Of a stretch of DNA of 64,000 bases, positions 9,174 through 19,234 are shown in pieces. Below the pieces are notes generated by a model. The model had not been told where the DNA came from and searched no databases. It saw nothing but the letters and a program-made list of their open reading frames with translations. This DNA is from Gracilariopsis chorda. Lineage: Eukaryota > Rhodophyta > Florideophyceae > Gracilariales > Gracilariaceae. The stretch spans positions 248,001 through 312,000 of the forward strand of contig NBIV01000037.1 in the NCBI GenBank assembly GCA_003194525.1, given 5' to 3'. How positions within the stretch are numbered: the first letter of the stretch is position 1; every line of letters starts with the position of its first letter. Made by a program: the position numbers and the translations under genes.

Positions 9174-10421
9174 ATGAGCGCTCCGCCAAGCGACAGTGAT
9201 ATTTGCTCGCCCTTTGGGACAATCCGAGCTATTCAAACAACACAAATGGTCTCGACTCCTACGACAAATTTGTTGCAACAATTTGCAGCCTCACCGCAGA
9301 CTCGCGTATTTTCCGCCGTACCGGACCCATCGAGTGATCGTGACACCCTCAATTCGATCCCAAATAGTACCAACCTGTCTCATCTGGGTAGTGCGAATCA
9401 TTCTACAACATGCCCACCACATGATGCTTATTATCGCCAGAGTGATTCGAGCAATCAGCACAGAATCTCACAAAACGGTCTTGCGCCACGTGCTCCCCAG
9501 CACTTCGAAAGCGCTGCTCCAATGCCCACTGCACCCCTGAAAGCGAGCAAAGGTGTGAGAAAGCCAAAGCACAAGGGTGGTAAGAGTACCGCAGGGAGAG
9601 GCAATGGATTCAGCAAAACCGAAGTTGATAGTCTCTTGGATGTGCTTGAAGAGCACCTACCTATTGGCGCCATGGAGTGGGACACAGTAGCACGAATTCA
9701 TTCGTCTAGGTTTCCTAGTACTCAAAGGAACGCAGACTGGTTGAAACGTAAGTTCTCAAGCTTGCACCGTCAAACGGTTCCAACTGGTGATCCGACCATT
9801 CTGCAGGAGGTTAAAAAGGCCAAAGCAATCAGAGAAGCAGTGAAGGAAAGAGCGGACCTTGGTGATGGGACGGAACAAGAGAGCGATGTGCAAGAGGGTA
9901 CTCACGTTAACTCCATAGCGCAAATATATCAACCAAACGATTGCCATCATGCAGATGTTAACGAGGAAAGGCAAAGCCTCGACAGGGTTCTGGAAGATCC
10001 TTTTCACATTGGAGTTACAGACTCTGAAGTGCCGGAGACAGCACGTACTCCGCCATCAAAATCAATGACCCCTAGACCTTTAGTTCTTAAACGGAACACT
10101 CGAGCCAACGCTGGGAAAAGAGAAAGCCAGTCCACAGAGCAAGATTTAATTGAGCTATACCGAATGAACATGCTCCATGAACAGAGTCGACGAGATGACG
10201 AATACCGCATGCGTATGATACAGAGAGAGGAGGACAGGGAGAGACGTGAGGAGGAACGACGAGAACGTGAAAAGGAACGTCATGAAGAGAAGCTGCGTCG
10301 GGAAGAGGAGCGTGAAAGGGCAAAAGAAGACGGACGCCGTCAGGACAACTTTATGTGGATGATGATGCTTGCTATGTTTCGCGGTCAGGACTTGGACAAC
10401 GTCGATAGCAATAAGAAATGA
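9174..10421 (+). CDS. Myb/SANT-like DUF6818-type protein of the DNA transposon
   Basis: 415 residues from the ATG at 9174; a non-canonical extension reaches 9060. Residues 140-235 form a Myb/SANT-like domain beginning GFSKTEVDSLLDVLEEHLPI and continuing with a Trp-containing helix, WLKRKF, and VPTGDP. This is the pattern of DUF6818 proteins, abundant in oomycetes, fungi and some algae. The C-terminal part (about 340-390) is a highly charged Glu/Arg coiled coil, followed by a Met-rich stretch. It converges on the transposase with 11 bp between stop codons. In Harbinger elements a Myb-like partner recruits the transposase to the element ends and to the nucleus; by analogy this protein could bind the subterminal palindromes. 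The ORF is intact although the transposase is broken. A domesticated host gene is the alternative. Confidence 0.75.
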   Translation: MSAPPSDSDICSPFGTIRAIQTTQMVSTPTTNLLQQFAASPQTRVFSAVPDPSSDRDTLNSIPNSTNLSHLGSANHSTTCPPHDAYYRQSDSSNQHRISQNGLAPRAPQHFESAAPMPTAPLKASKGVRKPKHKGGKSTAGRGNGFSKTEVDSLLDVLEEHLPIGAMEWDTVARIHSSRFPSTQRNADWLKRKFSSLHRQTVPTGDPTILQEVKKAKAIREAVKERADLGDGTEQESDVQEGTHVNSIAQIYQPNDCHHADVNEERQSLDRVLEDPFHIGVTDSEVPETARTPPSKSMTPRPLVLKRNTRANAGKRESQSTEQDLIELYRMNMLHEQSRRDDEYRMRMIQREEDRERREEERREREKERHEEKLRREEERERAKEDGRRQDNFMWMMMLAMFRGQDLDNVDSNKK

Positions 10422-10432
10422 TTATATAATCC

Positions 10433-10914
10433 TCAAAGGTGCAGCTCATCGTAAAGGAACATATTTGCTTCGACGCTTAACGTCGGCATAAATGTTGTTT
10501 GAAGCTGGTTCAAGCCAACCATCCTTGCCCTCAGATTATATAGCATTATTGTGCTGAGTATAATTCTCTTCCTCTCTCCGCTAATTTCGTAAAAAAGCGA
10601 TCCTTCATTCGCGGAAATGACCCCTGGAAAGCCCGCATGCCCCATTCTGCAGACTGGCGTACAGATGTCGCCTGCCTCATCTGAATTATATCCGCAGGAC
10701 TCTCAGAACGCGTGACATGATCTTGAACGGATTTGATCAGGAACGGTTATTTTCCCATAGAGAAAGCCGAGTCTACCACACATCTACCCCCGCATCGACC
10801 AAAAATTGTCTGTAACTTTCCATACACACCGCCCCACTCTGCGATAGTACTATCATGCATTGCGCTTGAAGCATTGATTTCACATGCTATTACGCAACCA
10901 TTGGGTGCAAAAAC
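10433..10914 (-). pseudogene. DDE transposase, C-terminal fragment
   Basis: Third piece of the Harbinger-like transposase. It continues directly from the fragment at 22342-22787 once element 1 is removed. It starts with VFAPNG, then HDSTIAEWGGVYGKL, then CVVDSAF with the second catalytic Asp, then RQSAEWGMRAFQGSFPR with the catalytic Glu. Two lesions are visible: an in-frame TAA at 10747-10749 and a frame change at a T run near 10600, after which the family's C-terminus (NLRARMVGLNQLQTTFMP) is read to a TGA at 10433-10435. Confidence 0.8.
10910..10914. other. Target-site duplication of element 1, left copy (AAAAC)
   Basis: AAAAC immediately before the left LTR; the other copy is 22342-22346. 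Five bases, as expected for a Ty3/gypsy integrase. Confidence 0.9.
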
Positions 10915-11738
10915 TGTGGTGCAATGCCCCAAAGGGAAAAAACACCGAAAGACGTTCGGGATCTTCCTCCCACGAGGTGAACCCAGTTGGGTAGAGCCCT
11001 CCCAGGGGTGTCACGGCGAAGCCGGTTGTAAGACCAGGGACACCTGTCGCGACTCGCGCAGGGAGGTGAAGGCGAAGAATTGGTATCTGCGTGAGTGGGG
11101 TGTGATCCTCAGTAGAGGTATGTTTCCACGTAAGTGGGGGTGTGTGAGCGGATGCGCACACGAGGGCCGCGGATAGCGGGAGGTGCTACCCTAAAAAGGG
11201 GGAAAAGGAAGGGCGAAGAGGAGGAAGAGAGGACGAAGTGAGTCGCCAGAGCGACGGGGGCGAACGGCGATGCCGGTAACAATATACCTATACAGGGCGA
11301 AACACCAATGCAATTGGAATAATATGACTCCCAAGGATGGGCCTCTTTAGATGTGCAAGGGGGTTAGATGTCCCGTGGTTTACGGCGTTTCCCTCCAAGG
11401 AGGAGTAGAGTACGCGCGCAAGCGGCAACAATTAGAGCCAATTCCCCAGGTTGGGGTCTCTTTTTGGGGAAGGTTTACTGGTGCGACGGCAGTGCGCCGT
11501 TGCACTAAGTACTAGCTTCCCAGAAATGGGTGTGAAAATAATAAATAATATTAACTAAAATACTCCACATTTCGTGGCAACATCTACTACTGTGGCCAAC
11601 CGCCAATTGACCGAAAACCGTGTCCCACGTGTCCATACCCACCATTGTGAGGCGTAGTTCATACACACACTACACAACCGATAATATCGGGAAAACGATC
11701 AAGTACCTAGAATCCCTCCCTGAGGGCGTTGCACTTCA
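10915..11738 (-). repeat. 3' LTR of element 1
   Basis: 824 bp, matching 21515-22341 throughout, with divergence concentrated near 11240-11330. Like the rest of the element it is packed with short hairpins such as CCCAGTTGGG and CCACGTAAGTGG. Confidence 0.93.
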
Positions 11739-11749
11739 TATCCCCCCCT
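11739..11749 (-). other. Polypurine tract of element 1
   Basis: Minus strand reads AGGGGGGGATA directly before the 3' LTR. The same AGG...GGGGATA ending precedes the 3' LTR of element 2, supporting a plus-strand primer role. Confidence 0.8.
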
Positions 11750-11793
11750 AAGACGGGAAAACGACCGCGGACGCGGAGGGTTCCCAGACGAAA

Positions 11794-13581
11794 ATGGGTT
11801 ATAAAAGCGCGTACGCCGTCTCTGGTTCTCCGGTAAATCCCTCTGCATCAGAGTCACCAAGCGCACAAACGACAACAACAGCCACCCTCGACAACGGAGA
11901 AATGAACGACGACAACAACATCAACAACCACAGCCAACCTCCGAGGCTTCTCGGGCGATACACCACCGGATTCCGGTCAGTTCCCCTGCCTCAGGGCGAT
12001 CGACATCCGGTACAACCGGGGAATATGGCTGCTGCAGCCGACCATCCCTTCGCACTACCACCTTCGGTGGTGTCCTCCGGAACCACTCCGGCGTTCAATT
12101 GGCCAACCTACAACACCCTGGTGGGGCTCAACCCGAAGAATCGGAATCACGCGTCGCGCTTGCGCCTTGCCCCGTGGTTCCACCCGGTCGCTGTCCTCAA
12201 TGAGGGATTGGTCACCGCTTATTCGGATGGCTCAGACACCCTTCCGGGGGATCTGCCCAGAGCAGTCACCACATCGTGGGATTGGCGTCACCGGATTGCG
12301 ATTCCGCGTCACCACCTCCGAAGAAATTCGGGCGAGACCGTCGCTGCAGCGCAGACCGCGTTGACGCGCATGGCGTACCAACGGCAGAGCCGGGCTCCAT
12401 TCGATGTACCGGTCCCACCGGAGTTTGGATTCGACGTTAGCTACTTCCGCACTCGCGGGGAGATTGGGTACGGCGAGAACCTGTTCCGCCTCGAGACCCT
12501 CGCTTGGAGGAATTTCCCCGCAGCGCGGCAAGAAGCCCTTTGCTCGGAGCGACCGATCATTCGGGCGGAGTTCAGGTACCTTCCCCGGCAATACCGGTCC
12601 AACTTTCTCCAAAACTTCATCCGCTACTAGCGGCGTTGGCGATCCCGATTCTGGTATTTCATCCCGTATCAGAACGTGGAGATAGAGCGGATTGCGCCGC
12701 CTCACCGACTAGGTCGGTATGTAGCACTCCCCGAGTGGTGGCGCTTCCATGACGCCTGCCGGGGGTGCTACATAGAACTCCCGCCGGTACTTACGTACCT
12801 CGGTTCGCTGCTCATGCAGGATCCCCGGTCGGGGTTGTGGTCCGTAGTGGTTACGGAGTGGGCGGCCCGCAGTGCGGCTTATATCCTCAACGAGGCGTAC
12901 GACCAGTATCGTCTCTGGTTCCTTCAACCGCGTGTGCGGGCAGCGATCCGAAACCTGGATCTTCGCATCCCCCTTGGGGGCCAGGCCAACAATGAAGAGG
13001 TCCTCCAATTACTTGGGTACATCGACAGCGTTAGCTGGAGTGAGGTCCCGCTGGAGCAAAGCGGGCGTCTGGATGGCGGCAGCGGTAACACCGGTGGCCC
13101 GGGACTTGGTAGAAACACCGCCCTTGCGGGGGATTTTATCTACTTCGACCCCTGGGAGTTCCGGGAAATTTCCTCCGAGGAGGCGCGCGAGCTTCGCGAT
13201 ACGCCCCGGCATGTGCCCGAAGACCACCCGGTGGGGTACGTCGATTCCGACGACTACTACCGCGCATACGGCGGGGATGACCCAATGGTCGATAACGAAC
13301 CGGAAGAACCCGGGGAGATGGACGTAGAGGAAACCGGCGCTAGCGCGGAAGCTTTCCCAGAGGCGGTATCTCCGGCCGAGCCGGCTGCTGACCCTTCGGT
13401 GGCAAGTGCCGGACCTTCTATCCCCAGCGGGGTGACGGCGAATGAAAACGAGATCATCGCACGTTTTCTCCGGGGTGCCGGTCTTAGCGCTGCCGAGGTA
13501 TCGGGGGATGTCACCACCATGGCGGACGCGTTGGCCTACCGCCTTGCTGGGGGTTACGCCCCGGACGATGGGGGTGAGTGA
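11794..13581 (+). pseudogene. Antisense accessory ORF of element 1 (unknown protein, one stop)
   Basis: Lies opposite to gag-pol, between pol and the 3' LTR. The ATG at 11794 is 55 bp from the LTR edge. A single in-frame TAG at 12628-12630 splits it into 278 and about 316 codons; both halves stay in one frame. The protein is collinear with the intact product of element 2: Asn/Ser-rich N-terminus, then RLAPWFH, VTTSWDWR, RPIIRAEFRY, FIPYQNVE, ACRGCYIELPP, GLWSVVVTEWA and YDQYRLWF, an acidic middle, and a C-terminal helix region with the shared tetrapeptide SGDV. AATAAA follows 87 bp after the stop. I recognise no known domain and do not assign a function. Confidence 0.8.
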
Positions 13582-13668
13582 AACCTCTAGTCCAGTTTCC
13601 TGGTTCTTCTTTCCCTGGCTATGCCAGTTAGTGTAGTGTAGTATTGTGGGGAGCTAGCTGCTCCCTTG

Positions 13669-13674
13669 AATAAA
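13669..13674 (+). terminator. Poly(A) signal AATAAA for the antisense ORF (element 1)
   Basis: AATAAA in the 190-bp gap between the convergent stop codons of the antisense ORF and pol. A signal at the equivalent place exists in element 2. Confidence 0.6.
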
Positions 13675-13772
13675 CTTTCCCGTTTAGAACGGTGCTTCTC
13701 GGTTGAGTTCCCCGTCTTCGACGGACCTTGACTTGTTATCCTTTCCTATCGCTCTCCGCTCGCGCGGCAACG

Positions 13773-16700
13773 TTACCCAACTTGGGCATTAACCAGCGTG
13801 ACTGGGGCTGCAGTTCCCGTTTGACGGTGGTATCGCAGGACCTGCGACCGTGGGAGGTGTTCAATTGGTTCCCACGTATCCCCACTGGGGTCGTACCCGT
13901 ACCAGCGGACGCGGTATTGTAGAATACCATCCCGGTCCCAGGTGTGTCCGACAAGTCGGTCTACTACGAACTCTCGTTCGTAGACCTGCCGGCCGTGCCG
14001 GGTGGCGGTTGTACTTCCTTGCGGGGGCTGCCCGCTGTGCGGTATAATGTCCCTTAGCAGGGTGTTCGGCGATAACTCCGGCGTTGCCGTGCGCTGTGAT
14101 AGCGGCCGCTGCTCATGCGGGAAGATATCCCTCAAGAGGGTGTGTGGTGTCACGGTTTTCACCGGCAAGTCATTCCCCATTGGGGCAGGTTCATTTCCGC
14201 TTTCGCGGTATTGCGGGCGAACCACCAGTCGGCGGGGGACTTGGGCTCCGCCTTCGCGGTTGAGCTCACGAACCGCGAGTTTGCGGGAAGATGGCCGCTC
14301 CTGCGGAATCGGCATTTCCACAATCCCCTGGGGGGTCCCGTGCGACAAGGTGATTGGGTGGCAAACCGCCTTCCTGCCAGGCGCACGAGCGCTCTGCACT
14401 ATACGTTCCGGCGATGCCGTGGTGTCCCCTGCTACTGAGGGGTTGCCTGGGGCTAACTCCGGTACACCTGTATTTTGGTCAAAATTCCCCTTTGGGGGGT
14501 GCCAGGCAGGTGCCGATGACACCCTTTTCAGGGGCTTGGCCGCTAAGTGCGGTGCACCGTCTCCACGCGGAGGAGCAGCGTCCGGTATGACCGGTTTCGA
14601 GCGTGCGATGGCGTGCGCTTTTTCCGAGTTCCTCGGTTCTTCCCCGCAGCGTTGCGGGAGGTGGCGCACATTTTTCCCCAGAACGTGGGCTTTAATTCCG
14701 TCGACGACGGGAGGCGTTTCCGGCACTTGCGTGCCAGGGCCTGAAGCTTCGGCTGCGGCTTGGCTGCCTTTTTCCCCAGGTTGGGTGTGGGGATTTCCCA
14801 GCGGCGCTGGTGTATCTGGGCGCCTCTTCTCCGCAAGGCGCGGGTCTGATCGGCCTGATTGAAAGGCTTCCGCGGGGGCTTCCGCCAACGGCGGCTTCGA
14901 GGCATCGCCCTGCTCAGGGGATTGAGGGCGATCGTCGCCGTACTCCCGTAACGGGGATCCTTCCCTGACAGGGGTGTGCGGTAGCTGCGTTTCAAATTCC
15001 CGTTGCGACGGCGATATCGTTCCTCGAAAACGAGTGTTCTCCTCCCCCTTCTTAGACGGATTGGCGGGATAAGGGATAACATTCCCCGCCTGGCGGGTGT
15101 AAATTCGCGCCAGGGGGGCGGGCGCTGAGAGGCCCAAATTACCTGGCGGAGCCGGTGAGTCCGACAGGGTCAGTAGGTCTGAGAGTCCCCGGCTGGGGTG
15201 TGGTAGTACCGTAGGCCTAGTACTCCCGGAGGATTTCGGTGTTGCAGAGTCCGTAGAAACGTGATGTTCTGAATCCAGGATTACCTCTGAGGAGGGAGGG
15301 GGGGCGAGTACGACACGATCGCGGGAGATCCGCTCGTGTGCTCCACCTATCTCTACAACGACAGTGTCGGCATTAACAGAGATGACCTTGAAGGGTCCAT
15401 CCGCCACAGGCGAGAGTTTGTGACGCTTCTCCCGTTCCGGGTTGTAGTACTCCTTCCTGATGAAGACGTAGTTATTTGCCCGAATCGGGGGGGTCTTTCC
15501 TCGCAAGCGAGCGTCAAAATCCCACTTGTAAGCGGCTTGGGCCCGCGCCATCGACATCCGCGCAGTGGGGACCAGCTTGGAAAGCCATTGCTTCCATTGC
15601 GGCCGGTAGATACCCACAGATGGGAAATTGTCCCAGGTAGCTTGGGGTTCCAGCGCCACAGGCGGGGGTGTTCTAGATAGAACCAACTCGAATGGCGAAA
15701 CTCCGGTAGTCCGGTGTACCTTCGTATTGTACGCGTAGGTTACCGCATCAGCGTAGAGATCCCAATTCGTTGGGTGGTCAGCGACGTAGGAACGTAACGC
15801 CGCGAGTAACGTCCGGTTAAACCGTTCAACTTGCCCATTACACTGGGGGTGGTAGGTAGTCGTGAACAAGTTCTTGACATCCAGGATGCGACAAACATCC
15901 GGGAAGAACTTGCTCACGAACTGTTTCCCGTTATCGGAGAGCACCTCCACAGGGGGACCGTAGACAAAAATCCAGTGCGTCACCAGAGCCTGGGCCACCG
16001 TGAGAGCGGTTATCCTCCGAAGGGGGACAGTCCGTACCAGCTTAGAAAAGCGGTCGGTGATGACAAGTAGAAACTTGTTTCCACGTTTTGTGGTGAGTAG
16101 TGGTCCGAGAAGATCAATTGCGATAAACTCGAGTGGCGCCCTTGCGGGGAATAGTTTCATCTTCTTCGCATTTTTGCGGAGCTTGACGCGATTCTTCGCG
16201 CATTCGCTACAGAGTCGCACAGTTGCGTAGCAATCCACTGCCATGGCGGGCCAATAGAAATCCCTTCGCAGGGTTAGGTAGAGTTTCCTCCCACCTGGGT
16301 GACCTCCAATGGGGGCGTAGTGTGATAGATGTAACACCCGCGACTGCAGGGAATGAGGTACCGCAATCTGTGGGCGGGCTTCGACCTTCCTTACGAGGTA
16401 GCCTTTGTCGTTTACCCCGAAAGGAAGATCTTCACCACCGTTGATACGGGCACGAATCCTCGTACAGAATGGGTCGCCGAATTGTTCTCGGATCATTTCT
16501 TCCGGTGATACCGGTACAAAGTTTCCCGGTAACGGGTTCTCAGATTCATCTCGCGATGCGAGTAGTTCGTCAAAGTCAGCATCCTCGTCCCAGTTTTCTG
16601 GCCCAGCCTGGACGGCACATTCCGGATCATCCGGGTCTATGGCCATGAAACATGGGACTTCATCATCCTCCGTTGGGAGTGCTTCCCCACTTGTGGGTAA

Positions 16701-19217
16701 CCGCGACAAGGCGTTGGCTTGGGTGTTCTGCGCGCCCTTTTTATAAATGACTTGAAAGTCATATTCCGCGAGGCGGAGTCTCCAGCGCTTGGGGCGTCCC
16801 GACGGGTCGGAGATATTCATTAACCACCTCAATGAGGAATGATCCGTGTAAACGGTGAAGTGAACTCCCATAAGGTAGGGGCGCACAGTGTTCATCGCCC
16901 ATACGACGGCGAGGCACTCTTTCTCCGATACGGAGTAGTTCCGCTCATGAACATTGAGCGAGCGCGACCAATAACCAATTGGATGTCGTTCCCCCTCGGG
17001 GGTGGTTTGAAAAGGAGCACACCTGACTTGGTAGTCGCTCGAGTCCGTATCTACGGAGTATGGCAACCCAAGTTTTGGGAGATGTAGGATTGGTGCTGAT
17101 GTGACAGCCTCCTTCAAGGAGTTAAAAGCTTCCGATTGCTCGGGCGTAAATGTTCCCAGTTTTGGGGGGTTCCCCTTTCGCAACAACGCGTTCAGGGGCG
17201 CCGCAGTATCCGAAAAGTTCGGGATAAACCGTCGATAGACGTTGACCAGCCCCATAAAGGAGCGCAGTTCCGTTTGAGTACGGGGCTCTTTCGCCTCGAC
17301 GAGGGATTTGACTCGAGCTTTCTCGATCGCTAACCGTCCAGGACGGATAATGTGACCCAGATACTTCACAGTATCTGTGAAAAACTCGCATTTCCTCAAC
17401 TTGAGGGTAATTCCCGCATCGCGGAGTACGGTCAACACGTCTCGGACGTGAGTGTGATGGTCGTCCAACGAGTTGGAGAAGATGATAATATCATCAAGGT
17501 AGACCAGACAACTCCGCCTTTTAAAGCGGTTGAGTAGAATATCTACTGCATGCTGAAAGGTGGCGGGGGCGTTGGTTAACCCAAATGGCATCCGCTTGAA
17601 GCGGTACGTTCCTGCGTGGCAGGTGAATGCGGTTTTGTCGCGATCCTCTTGTCTGACAGGTACTTGCCAGTATCCCCAATTCGCACCGAGGGCCGTGAAC
17701 ACGGCGGCGTCTCCAAAGGAGTCAATACAATCGTCCATACGAGGGATAGGGTACATGTCCCTAACAGTCACGGCATTGAGCCGGCAGTAGTCGACACAGA
17801 ACCTCCAGGTTCCGTCGGCCTTCAAAGCCAGTACCACTGGGGATGCCCAGGGTGATTGAGCGGGCTCAATCACACCTGCGCGGAGCATCTTGTCCACTTG
17901 GGACTGCTCCTCTTCCCGAGCTTTCGGACCTGCCCTGTGAGGGGGTTGTGCAACCGGTCGCGCACCGTGGATTAAATCGATCCGGTGTTCCGTTGCGTTA
18001 ATCTCGCCAAGCGAGCCATCCCACATTGTGGTGGATTCCCGTAACATGGTACGGAGTTTGTCGCCGTGCGACTCTAGCACGTGGCTAAAGTCCAGCACTT
18101 TAAGTGCCTTTTCCGGATCAATCCGGTCGTTGCTCGATGGAGCATTGTCCTGTGGAACAGGTGTGGTTCGCAATTCCGAGTTACTGGGTATGTTCGACGC
18201 TGAAGTAGCGGTTTCCTCCCCCTCCTTAGACTTGACGTCTTCGGACGGCGGGGCGAACTCCTCAGAAGAGGTGGTAACTCCGAGTACATCGGCGGCTGTC
18301 ATCTTCGTCGGCAGCATTCCCATAGGATGGGGGTTACACTCCCAACTATTTGGTGTTTTACCAGATACTGGGGGTGTTTGCCAAGGTTGGCAACCAATAT
18401 CCGGAAAGGAACATCCGGGGAAATGGAGACAATTCCATTAGCCAGCACCAGCTGGGATTTCTCGTACAACGAGGCGAGGGGTTGTATAACCCGAAGCCCG
18501 TGTTGACGGGAATTTACCTGCACCCAGACTTGGGACTCAGCCGGTATAGAAACCGAGGCAGCGACGCGGAGCTTGGTGGACTGGCGGGACGCGGGCGGTG
18601 GTTCCTGCGCAGCAGGGAGCGGAACTTGTTTCCGAGAGGACCGCTTTAGCGGGCGGCGAACAATCGGAGCCGACGATCCGTCGTCAAGTTCTACACGCCT
18701 GAGGCGGGGCCTGATTGCGTCGACAAATCTGTCGCAGTAATCACATCCCAGTATGACTGGTGCTGCCAATGAACGGCAAACGATGAAGTCCAACTTCACC
18801 ACAGAGGTACGAAGTCTCACGACGAGGTCCAATGTGCCCACCGTTTGTAACGGATTGTTGTTTGCATCCGAAATGTCGGGGACCGCGTCAGAGCGGATAC
18901 GAGACCGCACAAGCGGGGGGCAACAATGATTCCACAACAAAGTTGGGGCCTGCACCTGTATCCAGGACGGTGAGAAACCTCACCATAAACTGGGGATCAA
19001 GGCCAAGGTCTGCATAGACCTTATAATTGCGCTTGGCCAAGACCAAGACTCTACCGGGGTTCCGGGGATATTTACTCCGTATCCACGGGCGACGCAACAC
19101 ACCGAGGTGCGCAGAGTCCGCGTCAGCGGTGTCTTTCCTCGAGAGGACTTTCACCGGGGTGCGAGGCGAGGACGCCTCGGGCGCCAACAGCCTCGTTCTT
19201 GAGGACGCCTCTCCCAA
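13773..19217 (-). pseudogene. pol: Pro-pol polyprotein of element 1 (protease, RT, RNase H, integrase, chromodomain), frameshifted
   Basis: Lies in the -1 frame relative to gag and overlaps its end. The N-terminal part holds the protease motif LDTGAGPN. Two frame changes, one in a six-base run at 18915-18920 and one in a run near 18328-18333, cancel each other, so the intervening 590 bp is out of frame. From 18323 the frame is open for 1516 codons: RT (YLDDIIIF near residue 277), RNase H (VDTDSSDYQ, YTDHSSLRWL; 420-500), integrase with an HHCC finger (about 670-705), the triad in AIDLLGPL, LSDNGKQF and QVERFNRT (740-835), and a GPF motif. A Ser/Pro linker of over 400 residues leads to a chromodomain (about 1446-1500, DTWEPIEHLP). 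The RT motif-A residue that should be Asp is Gly (FTALGANWGYW), so RT is probably inactive. Confidence 0.93.
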
Positions 19218-19234
19218 AGGGGAGACTCCCTCAG

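Noticed and set aside
12232..12705. Frames opposite and beside the element 1 antisense ORF
   Set aside because: Shadows; the plus-strand frame at 11794-13581 aligns with element 2 whereas these do not.
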